The notes under the pieces are model-generated. The model saw nothing but the letters and a program-made list of their open reading frames with translations. It ran no database searches and was not told the DNA's origin. Positions 1 to 7,332 of a stretch of 8,532 bases of DNA are shown piece after piece (the first letter of the stretch is position 1; the number at the start of each line of letters is the position of its first letter). A program made the translations under genes and the position numbers. The stretch spans positions 1-8,532 of the forward strand of contig DGZL01000106.1 in NCBI GenBank assembly GCA_002398515.1, given 5' to 3'. This DNA comes from Firmicutes bacterium UBA4981. GTDB lineage: Bacteria > Bacillota > SHA-98 > UBA4971.

Positions 1-32
1 CCTGGCAAGTGGTTATTCCCGGAAGCTATTTG

Positions 33-1127
33 TTAGCGTACTTCTCCTAGAGCGAATTTAATCTCTGAGATCACTTGTGGATCTTTCTCTTCATGAAGGG
101 CATTTGTGAGGATCTTCTCTGCGTCGGGAGTTCCGATTCTTCCCGCAGCCCATGCGCTATGGGCGCGCACCGGAACATGAGGATATTTCAGGGTTTCATT
201 AAGGTATTTTAGGAGGCTTGGGTCTTTGGTGTTTCCTGCAGCAATCACTGTGTCTCCCAGTATTCGATTTTTGCGAGCATAGTTTTTGCCGATAACGCCG
301 GAGATATTCTCCAAGGTCAGTTTCCATGAGGGTTCATTTAAATCCAGGAGCTTCGGCAATGAGAATATTTCGAGTTCTTCACGAGGCGGTAACGACACAT
401 TCCGTAATACGTGGGCATTTTTCGGACAGACGCGTTGACATATTTCACATCCGATCAGCCTTACACCGTAGGCTTGTCGGATTTCAGGAGGAACCACTCT
501 GCCTGAGCCCATGTGATCTCTAATACACTTTGTGAGGTCTATGGCGCCTTTTGGCATTATTGCCCCGGTTGGGCACTGATTGACACATGTATTGCATTCA
601 GCGCAGTCCGATGCTTCGTTGCCGGACTCATCGGCAAGAGTATTCCCTCTTATTTCTGTGTCAATTACCACTCCGAATAAGGTCATAAAGGAACCTGAGG
701 CTTCAGAATATACTAAGGAGTTACGTCTTGATACTCCAAGTCCGGCCTTTACTGCAAGGGGTTTAAGCGGAAGTTTCGAGCAAACTACCGCGTTTATGCC
801 CATCTGTCGTAGCCACTCGGCTAAGGATTCAACTGATCTCAGGCAATTGGGATACTCGCGATAGTGGGCTGAATAAGCAGCTATAGCCGGTGGAAAAGGT
901 TCAGCAAAAGGCTTATAAGATCTTACTGCAATAAGTGCTTGCCTGGCATTAGGCATAACTTCGTCGAAAGCATGCTTTAAGTTGCGCTTAAACCATGCTT
1001 CACCTGGGATTAGGCCTTCATCAATTCTTTTTGTCACTTCCCTGCTCCATCCGAACAGAGGTTCCGGTGATACTTTGCCAACCGAACTAAACCCGAGTTC
1101 AAGAGCTTTTTCAGTTATGTCATGCAT
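33..1127 (-). CDS. QueG-like double 4Fe-4S cluster protein with C-terminal HEAT-like region
   Basis: This 364-residue protein resembles epoxyqueuosine reductase (QueG), the cobalamin and iron-sulfur enzyme of the last step of tRNA queuosine synthesis. Two ferredoxin-like clusters are clear: C175, C178, C181 and C185 (CAECNTCVNQCPTGAI), then C201 with C227, C230 and C234 (GCEICQRVCPKN). An AGLG motif at 128-131 matches the QueG core, and residues 285-364 look like HEAT repeats, as in longer QueG proteins. Canonical QueG carries DSAPVLE, GWIGKNT and GRDYH-type motifs. Here the matching places read CSKLPLKP, GVSRRNS and AHYREYP, so the proposed catalytic aspartate is not evident. I therefore call it QueG-like and leave the substrate open. 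The ATG at 1127 is the only good start, because an in-frame TGA lies a short way upstream; the ribosome site is weak. A terminator separates it from the fmdB-like gene, so it probably has its own promoter. Confidence 0.8.
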   Translation of the reverse strand: MHDITEKALELGFSSVGKVSPEPLFGWSREVTKRIDEGLIPGEAWFKRNLKHAFDEVMPNARQALIAVRSYKPFAEPFPPAIAAYSAHYREYPNCLRSVESLAEWLRQMGINAVVCSKLPLKPLAVKAGLGVSRRNSLVYSEASGSFMTLFGVVIDTEIRGNTLADESGNEASDCAECNTCVNQCPTGAIMPKGAIDLTKCIRDHMGSGRVVPPEIRQAYGVRLIGCEICQRVCPKNAHVLRNVSLPPREELEIFSLPKLLDLNEPSWKLTLENISGVIGKNYARKNRILGDTVIAAGNTKDPSLLKYLNETLKYPHVPVRAHSAWAAGRIGTPDAEKILTNALHEEKDPQVISEIKFALGEVR

Positions 1128-1164
1128 AGTCAGAGATCTGCTTATTTGAGATCACCTTCCCGAG

Positions 1165-1194
1165 TCTATAGGGAAGATATTTTCATATAGGTAA
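1165..1194 (-). promoter_or_regulatory. possible promoter of the QueG-like gene
   Basis: On the minus strand a TATAGA box (1165-1170; 4 of 6 consensus bases) lies 18 bp downstream of TTACCT (1189-1194; 3 of 6). The site falls between the terminator of the fmdB-like gene and the QueG-like start, where a promoter is expected. The match is weak, so the position is only a suggestion. Confidence 0.25.
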
Positions 1195-1220
1195 CTCCCC
1201 TACCCTATCCCGATTCCATG

Positions 1221-1266
1221 AATAAAACAAGCCTGAGGGTTCTACAGGAGTCTCAGGCCTCAGGCT
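1221..1266 (-). terminator. intrinsic terminator after the fmdB-like gene
   Basis: On the minus strand AGCCTGAGG (1258-1266) pairs perfectly with CCTCAGGCT (1230-1238), followed at once by the T-rich run TGTTTTATT (1221-1229). A second GCCTGAG inside the loop allows an alternative shorter hairpin with the same downstream arm. It begins about 40 bases after the stop codon of the fmdB-like gene and lies upstream of the QueG-like gene, so it should separate the two transcripts. Confidence 0.75.
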
Positions 1267-1305
1267 CGCATCACAGATTAATCCAATCGGCATGTCCGAT
1301 ATCTG

Positions 1306-1530
1306 TCAGTGACAAGTGCTACACGAACCGCCGCTACATGATCCGCACCCGCCTGAACCTGGAATACTCGTTTTGAAACCGCTTCCTCCGCTACACGCGA
1401 AAGTTGACATAAGGCGCTTGATTTCATCGCTTCCACAATCGGGACAAGTTACGTTGGAGCTATCAGAAGACCTCAGTAATTCTTCGAACTTGGCGCCGCA
1501 CTTTCTACACTCAAACTCAAAAATCGGCAT
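1306..1530 (-). CDS. FmdB-family small zinc-ribbon protein
   Basis: This 74-residue protein starts with MPIFEFECRKCG, the signature of the FmdB/CxxC_CXXC_SSSS regulatory-type family. Two CxxC pairs (C8/C11 and C29/C32) should bind one zinc ion. The tail is glycine-, serine- and cysteine-rich, ending GCGSCSGGSCSTCH, which is common in this family. FmdB itself was named as a putative regulator of formamidase genes, but the role of most members is unknown and no amidase is nearby. The start at 1530 is chosen over an in-frame ATG at 1551 because a strong AAAGGAGG ribosome site (1539-1546) sits 8 bases before it and the upstream ATG lies just 5' of that site. It has its own promoter and terminator, so it may be a single-gene transcript of about 300 bases. 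Confidence 0.88.
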   Translation of the reverse strand: MPIFEFECRKCGAKFEELLRSSDSSNVTCPDCGSDEIKRLMSTFACSGGSGFKTSIPGSGGCGSCSGGSCSTCH

Positions 1531-1538
1531 GACGTGCG

Positions 1539-1546
1539 CCTCCTTT
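1539..1546 (-). promoter_or_regulatory. strong ribosome binding site that fixes the fmdB-like start
   Basis: The minus strand reads AAAGGAGG here, 8 bases upstream of the ATG at 1530. The longer in-frame reading from 1551 would place this site inside the coding sequence and has no comparable site of its own. Confidence 0.85.
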
Positions 1547-1556
1547 CCCAAGGAGC

Positions 1557-1586
1557 ATTATACTTCTAATTGCGCCTTAAAATCAA
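1557..1586 (-). promoter_or_regulatory. near-consensus promoter of the fmdB-like gene
   Basis: The minus strand carries TTGATT (1581-1586; 4 of 6 consensus bases), an 18-bp spacer and a perfect TATAAT (1557-1562). Transcription would begin near 1550, giving a leader of about 20 bases that ends with the AAAGGAGG site. The promoter lies wholly between the stop of the TPR gene (1616) and the start of the fmdB-like gene, so the latter need not depend on read-through. Confidence 0.65.
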
Positions 1587-1615
1587 CACGCGTCAAATGA
1601 GTATGCGCCCCAGAG

Positions 1616-3031
1616 TCAATTCCGGCGGAGTCTTGAAAGCTCGTTTCTATACTTTGAGTTAAACGGTTCCTCTTGCAGGGCTTTTTGAAGCTCCGAAATT
1701 GCATCTGCTTTTCTTTCCATGGCTTCGTACACCAACGCCAGATGGTAGTGGGCAGTTGCCAGGGCTTTCTTATCAGGAAAGAGATTGTCAAACAGTAATG
1801 CCCTGCGTATTGTCAGTTTGGCTTCATCCAAATTGCCGGACTTAAAATAGGCCCATCCTAAGCTATCCATATAGACTGGGTTTGCGGGATCTCCGTCTGC
1901 CGCGGTCTCAAGAAGGGTTATTCCCCTTTTGATGTCACGTCCCGTATCTGAAAGGATAAACCCGAGATTGTTGTAAGCAGGCAGATAGCCCGAGGCTTTT
2001 ACCAGCACTGTCTCAAGCGTATCAACGGCTTCATCTACATCATCAGTCAGCCAGTAGCACAGTCCCAGGTTGCATCTGGCTTGGATGTTCTCCGGATCCA
2101 GTTCAATAACGCGCTTGTAGGCTATGAGAGCTTTGTCATACTTTTTCTTGGAATATGCTGATTCAGCTTCTTTCAGTTTGGCCCTCATTTCTTCAGCTTC
2201 TTTTACGATAAAGGCCTCATCCTTTGCGCCTGTGTTTATCTTGATGTCTTTCATGACCTGGTCAATGCTTCCAAAGTCTGTTAGCAGGTTGACTTGGGTA
2301 GGAAGGTATAATCCTCTCTCAACCTGAGTTAATGTGATCTCACCGCGTACGTCTCCTTTGAGATCCAGCACTGTCAGTATGTAGCTATCCCAATTCCCCT
2401 TGCCGCTCACATTTGATTTCTTAAGCTTCAGAAACGTGCGCTCCCCGAGAATATCACTTGTTTCTGCCTGGAGAATCAAGTACTTCACGTTATCAATCCA
2501 GAAGACCTCAGGCTCCTCTTGAGGCTCCAATTGATTCTCTGCAACCACTACATAAGCGATCCTATTTTCCATATTCACCTTATCGCTGAGGGTGACATTG
2601 TATGTCCGCCCAATGTCATCTTTTGCAAACCGCAGCATGAAGTTGAGGGTCTCAAGGCCTTGCACTGTCAGTGAATCATACGCCTTCCAAGTGCCGTCCT
2701 TGTTGACTACCACACCTGTCCTGCCTGATTGCACTATTTGAGTGCCTTCATAGGCTGCAGGAGCCAAGTAGGTTATGCTGTACTTGTCAGGACGTTTGTA
2801 TGTGACTTTCGCTACGACAGTCTCGCTTACACCCTGTCTATTATAGACAGATTCCAGGATACACTCGAAATCCTTTACATGAGCAGACACAAGAGACATC
2901 TGCTTCAATAAGCCCTCAATGCTAAGCTCCTCCGCTGATACTCCCCATGTGCCGGCCAGGAGAGACAAGACAATGACAAGTACCGCAATTCCGGCAATCT
3001 TAGTTCCAAGAAAGTGTCTTCTTATGTTCAC
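1616..3031 (-). CDS. secreted LolA-like protein with C-terminal TPR repeats
   Basis: From the GTG at 3031 this is a 471-residue exported protein. Residues 1-33 form a signal peptide: an MNIRR basic end, a hydrophobic core at about 12-26, and a probable signal peptidase I site after VSA. Residues 38 to about 265 resemble the LolA/RseB-like fold of outer-membrane-lipoprotein-sorting proteins (the VKDFECILESVYNRQG region, then KVTYKRPDKYSITYL and FWIDNVKYLILQAE). Residues from about 283 to 457 hold five TPR-like repeats, suited to protein binding. A longer TTG-started form (3076) exists but has no ribosome site, while the GTG has GGGGGA (3041-3046) 9 bases upstream and gives a proper signal peptide. 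The 142-bp gap before it shows neither a clear terminator nor a convincing promoter, so its link to the DUF72 gene is unresolved. The partner and substrate are unknown; extracytoplasmic lipid or lipoprotein handling is an inference from the fold. Confidence 0.8.
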   Translation of the reverse strand: MNIRRHFLGTKIAGIAVLVIVLSLLAGTWGVSAEELSIEGLLKQMSLVSAHVKDFECILESVYNRQGVSETVVAKVTYKRPDKYSITYLAPAAYEGTQIVQSGRTGVVVNKDGTWKAYDSLTVQGLETLNFMLRFAKDDIGRTYNVTLSDKVNMENRIAYVVVAENQLEPQEEPEVFWIDNVKYLILQAETSDILGERTFLKLKKSNVSGKGNWDSYILTVLDLKGDVRGEITLTQVERGLYLPTQVNLLTDFGSIDQVMKDIKINTGAKDEAFIVKEAEEMRAKLKEAESAYSKKKYDKALIAYKRVIELDPENIQARCNLGLCYWLTDDVDEAVDTLETVLVKASGYLPAYNNLGFILSDTGRDIKRGITLLETAADGDPANPVYMDSLGWAYFKSGNLDEAKLTIRRALLFDNLFPDKKALATAHYHLALVYEAMERKADAISELQKALQEEPFNSKYRNELSRLRRN

Positions 3032-3173
3032 AGCTCTTCTTCCCCCATAATCCTCTGAATGTAATAATCGGGCCAAAAGATGCTCACTTAGCGTAATACC
3101 TATAAAATTAGAGTTTCTTCGACCATGGTATAGATTCCTGCTAAGCCCGATTCTTCTTCATGGGAATAACTCC

Positions 3174-3968
3174 TCATAATTCCAGTCCAAGCATAGCCTG
3201 GAGCATACGTGCATTATCGGCAGCTTGACCCGAATGACAATTATTGAAAAAAACATATGTCTTTTTAGTCTTGTCCGCGACCTTTTGAATCTTAGGGATC
3301 CACTCTTTGAGTTCAGCCTCTGAATACAGGTAATCATATCGTTCTCCGGGATGACTGTGTTTCCACCATTTCTTTGCATTTCGACCGTGAAATCTTACAT
3401 AGCCCAATTCAGAGGTGGCTTTGGCAATCGGCGGTACAAGTCCCGGGAGTTTCGGCTCATCAACTGCGCAGAACGCAAGATTGTGAGAGCGTAGCAAATC
3501 AAAGGTCTCATCACTAATCCATCGTGCATTTCGAAACTCCACCACAACCGGGACGTCAGATAGTAGATCTCTAAACTGCAACACATATTCGGTGTTGGAT
3601 CGGGTGTTCTTGAAACTCCACGGAAACTGGGCAAGGATACATCCGAGGACCCCCTGGTCAGTCATAGGCTTGAGTGCTTCCATGAAGTCACTGAATGTTT
3701 CTCTGCAAAGCCCGGGATCTTCATTTGCATCTATCTCGTGAGTCATGGCCTTATTGGCCTTGACGCAAAACTCAAAGTCATCCGGGACTTTTCCAACAAG
3801 CCCTTGGATTGTCCTTGTTGAGGGCATCCGGTAATATGTAAAATTCAATTCTACCGAGGGGAATATCCGGGCATAGAGCTCGAGCATGTCAGCGCTTTTG
3901 GTATTTTCCGGGTACAACACTCCTACCCAGTCTTTATAGCTGAAACCGGATGTGCCTACCAAAATCAT
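3174..3968 (-). CDS. DUF72 (YecE-like) TIM-barrel protein
   Basis: This 264-residue protein belongs to the DUF72/YecE family, whose biochemical role is not established. Family landmarks run in order: GTSGFSYKDWVG at 5-16, VELNFTYYRMPS at 39-50, the EFRNARW segment at 144-150, YVRFHGRN at 190-197, and FNNCHSGQAADNARML at 241-256. The length is typical and all conserved blocks are present, so it looks intact. It is soluble, with no signal peptide. The ATG at 3968 is favoured over a TTG three codons upstream: it overlaps the dinB stop in an ATGA, and GGGAGG (3978-3983) lies 9 bases before it inside the dinB end. This implies translational coupling to DinB. A role linked to DNA repair would be guilt by association only. 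Confidence 0.9.
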   Translation of the reverse strand: MILVGTSGFSYKDWVGVLYPENTKSADMLELYARIFPSVELNFTYYRMPSTRTIQGLVGKVPDDFEFCVKANKAMTHEIDANEDPGLCRETFSDFMEALKPMTDQGVLGCILAQFPWSFKNTRSNTEYVLQFRDLLSDVPVVVEFRNARWISDETFDLLRSHNLAFCAVDEPKLPGLVPPIAKATSELGYVRFHGRNAKKWWKHSHPGERYDYLYSEAELKEWIPKIQKVADKTKKTYVFFNNCHSGQAADNARMLQAMLGLEL

Positions 3969-5197
3969 ATGCCACAACCTCCCTCTGTGCGTTCCGTCTC
4001 CTTCTTCTTCAGCCTTTTACCAGGCCTGATAAGACTTGCGCGTGTAATGGCGTTTTCGCCGAATCTATCACGGACCTTGTCCATGGCTGCTGTAACGCGT
4101 CGCCTCTTTTCATCCTCCTCAAAAAGCGCAAGTTGGCGCATGAAATCATGCTTTGACGAGAGACTTGATACAGTTACTCCTACCAGGCGGATTTTTCTCA
4201 GCTGATTCCAGTGGCAAAGGAAAAGTCCTTTGGCTGTTCGATATATGTCCTCATCAAGGCATGTGAAGAATGAGAAGGTATTAGCCCGTGTCAATGTAGT
4301 AAAGTCAGAGTAGCGAAGTTTCAAGGTCACTGTCCTTGCTACGAGTTCTTGCTGACGTAACCGCCGACCTACCTGCTGGGAAAGGGACAAGATACAGGTG
4401 AGGATGAAGGCCTCATCGCCGGAGTCTTCTGTCAGCGTGGTCTCGTGCCCTATGGACTTCGGCATCTCCCAAATGGCAGGGTTAACACGGCTGTTATCTA
4501 TACCGGAAGCAATGTTACGGAGGAGGCGGCCGGTTTCCCCGAACTTCTCTGTCAGTAGTTCTACCGGTATTTTCGCCAAAGCCCCCACTGTCCTGATGCC
4601 CAACGACTCCAAGGCTTGCGATGTCTTCTCCCCTACCCCGTAGAGCTTCCGTACAGGAAGAGGCCATACGACACCTGCTATGTCCTCAGACCGGATGATT
4701 GTAAGCCCGTCAGGCTTATTCATGTCAGAGGCCATTTTTGCCAAGAGCTTGCAAGGAGCTATACCCACGGAACAGGAAAGCCCGAAGCTTTCTCTGACCT
4801 CAGTCTTGATCTTTTGGGCTATTTCATGTGCGTCTCCGTGAAGACGTTCACAGCCTGCAACATCAAGGAAGGCTTCGTCTATGGAGAAAGGTTCAACTGT
4901 CGGAGTATACTTACGATACACTTCCAGAAGGCGGTTTGAGACCTGCCCGTAAAGGGAATGCCGACCTCTGACGAGTACGGCCTGTGGACAAAGGCGCTTG
5001 GCTTCCCTTACAGGCATAGCTGACCGAACCCCGAACATGCGCGCTTCGTAGGATGCAGTAGCCACCACGCCTCTGCCGTCAGGGTCTCCGCAGACAATCA
5101 CGGGTTTCCCTTGCAGGTCGGGATTGGCTTGCTGCTCTATGGCAGCGAAGAACGCATCCATGTCTATGTGGATGATTGTAAGCCTGTCTCCACTCAT
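3965..5197 (-). CDS. dinB: DNA polymerase IV (Y-family translesion polymerase)
   Basis: This 410-residue DinB copies past damaged template bases with low fidelity. The palm carries HIDMDAFFAAIE, giving catalytic D12 and the steric-gate phenylalanine (F17) that excludes ribonucleotides, and SIDEAFLDV with catalytic D107 and E108. The YEARMFGVRSAMP finger motif is at 50-62, and the helix-hairpin-helix region (LYGVGEKTSQALESLGI) is at about 185-201. A QLALF motif at 355-359 should bind the sliding clamp, followed by a family-typical RDRFGENAITRASLI tail and a basic end (KRLKKK). All key residues are present. The ATG at 5197 overlaps the peptidase stop as ATGA, and no Shine-Dalgarno is visible upstream, so translation probably depends on re-initiation. 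No LexA-type operator was found next to the gene; in this operon it would be transcribed with metabolic genes. Confidence 0.97.
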   Translation of the reverse strand: MSGDRLTIIHIDMDAFFAAIEQQANPDLQGKPVIVCGDPDGRGVVATASYEARMFGVRSAMPVREAKRLCPQAVLVRGRHSLYGQVSNRLLEVYRKYTPTVEPFSIDEAFLDVAGCERLHGDAHEIAQKIKTEVRESFGLSCSVGIAPCKLLAKMASDMNKPDGLTIIRSEDIAGVVWPLPVRKLYGVGEKTSQALESLGIRTVGALAKIPVELLTEKFGETGRLLRNIASGIDNSRVNPAIWEMPKSIGHETTLTEDSGDEAFILTCILSLSQQVGRRLRQQELVARTVTLKLRYSDFTTLTRANTFSFFTCLDEDIYRTAKGLFLCHWNQLRKIRLVGVTVSSLSSKHDFMRQLALFEEDEKRRRVTAAMDKVRDRFGENAITRASLIRPGKRLKKKETERTEGGCGI

Positions 5198-7224
5198 GTT
5201 TCTTGCACGGGACTTATGAGCCCCGCCGCTTTGAGATCCTTGATGAAGCTTTTCAGGTCATCGAGAAGAAGCCCAGGATACTCTGCGGAGACAAGAGATG
5301 CGATTTCCCCAAGGGTTCTCTTGCCGTCCATGAAGTTTATGACCTCCACTAACCTCCATTGAAAGCTAGGGTCATCCCTCTCTCGCTTATGATAGTGTTC
5401 ACGACGTTTTTCGTCTATGCGTCCATAGAAATAGTCAAGGCTAAGAGGCCCGCGAAACACCCTGGAGTAGACTTGGTTTTGAAAGGAATCGGATTTCTTC
5501 AGAACCTGACCATGGCGAGCCGACTCATCAATACCTGTAATCAGTCTGTTCTTCTCGTAAGAAGTCTTAAAGCTTGTCCTAAGATTGCCTTTGATTATCT
5601 TGGCTATCTTTCGTGCTTCAGCGACATTAGCCTTGGGAACACAACGTAATACGGAATCCACGGCAGCAAGCTCCTTTTCAAGGAGAATCCGTCCGCGTTC
5701 GTAAGCGGTGAGCGTGAGCGCTGCCTCTTCAGCTTCCGTCTTGCCTTGATTCGCGTATGTCAAAGTCTTAAGACCGGCCTCGTCCATGCACTTGGCAATT
5801 CGTTGGCCTGCACCTGACGCAACCAGGCTATACATTAGCTTGATATTACCCTGACACGGGTCAGCGAATGTCAGGACTGTTGCTGCAGTCACAAGTCCCG
5901 AGCGGAGCAGTTCTTCTTTGTCTACCATCTGAATTGTGTCCATACCGGTGTGGTAGAACCTATCAGGCCAGTGTCCTATATAGACAGAAGGAATACCATA
6001 TGAGGAATCCACAAGGATGTAATGGTCAGATCCACCGCTGAAGCCGGTGATATCATAGAGCCATGCAATTCCCTTCTCCGCCCTGCCGAAACTCTCACCG
6101 CGTCTTGCTACAAGCTCCATATAAAAGCCGGCCACATCATTCAAAGCTGAAGGTAGGCTCCATGGAGCGCTTACCAGATTCGCGACAGACATGGCTTCTC
6201 TGGCTTCTCCCACCATGTCAAGGTTCACAGCTGCTTTGATTTTCTTCGATAGGCTGGGATGTCGCTCCAAGTATGCGATTGTGCCGTACATCTCAGGGAC
6301 AAACATAAACCTAATACTATGTTTAGGTCTGGTGAGTTTCCCATGGTCTATGGCGGCAGATATGGTTCGTGCAAGCTCCATTGCAAGTCCGCACCCGCTG
6401 GCGTTATCATTCGCCCCTGGCTTTGGATGGCAAAGATGAGCAATGATGAGAACTTCGCCTTTCTTCTCAGTACCAGGGATGATCCCGGTGAGCACTTGGA
6501 TTTCACCGGGGAAAAGGTCTGCTTCTACCTGAGCCTTGATCTTGACCGGTCCGTTCTTGAGTAGCAGACGAATCTCTTGTGCTTGTCTTAGTGAAAGAGA
6601 AAATCCGAACGCTGTCTTTCCTATGTCCTCATCAGTCACGGGAAAACTTGCATAACTGACAGCATCAGGGAGATCGCAAGGAGTTCGCTTGATTGAAGGA
6701 TTCTGACTCGGCATGTAATCAGTGAGAACTCCTATTGCTCCTCGTTTCTTGACAGCAAACCGAAATGCATTGCGACTGCTTCCCGACGTCAAGACTACTT
6801 TCCCATAGACTTCTTTACCTGAATACGCCTGATCGCCGACACCGTCTCCTATATCAACAACATCAAGAATGAGGCCTTGCGAAGGCGTGGACGTGCTGCC
6901 GAAAACTAGGCACACAGGCTCAGTTTCGAAGCTACAGATGTGCCGGTCCTCCGGGTGAACCAAGGAAAGCTCGGCTCTCACCGGTTCCCATGCGGGAGGG
7001 GGTGTCCATGTTTGGTATGTCGTGAGTCCGTCAGCCGGATATCTCTCAACGGCTGTCTTCTCAAGATTCCATTCCACCAGTTTGTCTCTGATAAAGCGGA
7101 TGGCTTCTTGATAGTCAGAGGACCCCATAGCCCTGTGGAACCTGGTAATCTCTTCTGTATATGCGAGAGCATGCTCTCCTCGAAGCATGCTCTCGAGAAG
7201 CTTGAGAAGCGCTGTTCCTATCAT
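5194..7224 (-). CDS. M28/DUF4910-like metallopeptidase with PA domain and C-terminal winged-helix-like domain
   Basis: This 676-residue cytoplasmic-looking protein (no signal peptide) resembles zinc aminopeptidases of the M28/DUF4910 type. Residues 100 to about 230 look like an inserted PA domain (GKVVLTSGSSRNAFRFAVKK, then GAIGVLTDY). The metal centre reads HLCHPKPGANDNASG at 263-277, with candidate ligands H263 or H266 and D273; E311 (VPEMYG) is the likely catalytic or ligand glutamate; D336 (NLDMVG) and H425 (FYHTGMDT) complete the set. All expected positions are filled, so it is probably active. Residues from about 625 to 672 (DGKRTLGEIASLV, then LKSFIKDLKAAGLI) resemble a PqqD-like or winged-helix domain, as occurs in DUF4910 proteins. 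The substrate is unknown. The start has GGAGG (7236-7240) 11 bases upstream. The 3' end overlaps dinB by ATGA. Confidence 0.85.
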   Translation of the reverse strand: MIGTALLKLLESMLRGEHALAYTEEITRFHRAMGSSDYQEAIRFIRDKLVEWNLEKTAVERYPADGLTTYQTWTPPPAWEPVRAELSLVHPEDRHICSFETEPVCLVFGSTSTPSQGLILDVVDIGDGVGDQAYSGKEVYGKVVLTSGSSRNAFRFAVKKRGAIGVLTDYMPSQNPSIKRTPCDLPDAVSYASFPVTDEDIGKTAFGFSLSLRQAQEIRLLLKNGPVKIKAQVEADLFPGEIQVLTGIIPGTEKKGEVLIIAHLCHPKPGANDNASGCGLAMELARTISAAIDHGKLTRPKHSIRFMFVPEMYGTIAYLERHPSLSKKIKAAVNLDMVGEAREAMSVANLVSAPWSLPSALNDVAGFYMELVARRGESFGRAEKGIAWLYDITGFSGGSDHYILVDSSYGIPSVYIGHWPDRFYHTGMDTIQMVDKEELLRSGLVTAATVLTFADPCQGNIKLMYSLVASGAGQRIAKCMDEAGLKTLTYANQGKTEAEEAALTLTAYERGRILLEKELAAVDSVLRCVPKANVAEARKIAKIIKGNLRTSFKTSYEKNRLITGIDESARHGQVLKKSDSFQNQVYSRVFRGPLSLDYFYGRIDEKRREHYHKRERDDPSFQWRLVEVINFMDGKRTLGEIASLVSAEYPGLLLDDLKSFIKDLKAAGLISPVQET

Positions 7225-7236
7225 GGGATAGGTAAC

Positions 7237-7332
7237 CTCCTATTCAGTCTCCCCCTGCTTTCCTCATGATTGATGCAGTGGCATCTCCTATTCGGTCTCC
7301 TAGGCTCTCCTTATGGCTGATGTAGCAGCATC
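7237..7332 (-). repeat. degenerate tandem duplication of about 48 bp at the pduL 3' end
   Basis: Bases 7237-7284 and 7285-7332 are imperfect copies. They share CTCCTATTC-GTCTCC at their left ends, and a 27-base block beginning TTTCCTCATG / TCTCCTTATG matches at about 20 positions, with one small indel between the blocks. The right copy holds the last codons and stop of pduL (ending DDAATSAIRRA). The left copy, read in the same way, would encode a related peptide, DATASIMRKAGGD, before a TGA, and it brings the GGAGG that serves the peptidase gene. Confidence 0.65.

Noticed and set aside
1558..1791. Overlapping minus-strand reading frame inside the TPR gene end
   Set aside because: It is a shadow frame of a well-supported gene, with no family features.
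3066..3152. Inverted repeat AATCGGGC / GCCCGATT between the DUF72 and TPR genes
   Set aside because: The arms are only 8 bp and about 70 bp apart, with no T-run, so it may be chance and is not a convincing terminator or operator.
3131..3165. Six-codon reading frame after the DUF72 stop with a GGAG site
   Set aside because: The frame (MKKNRA) is too short to support as a gene, and nothing suggests a leader-peptide mechanism here.
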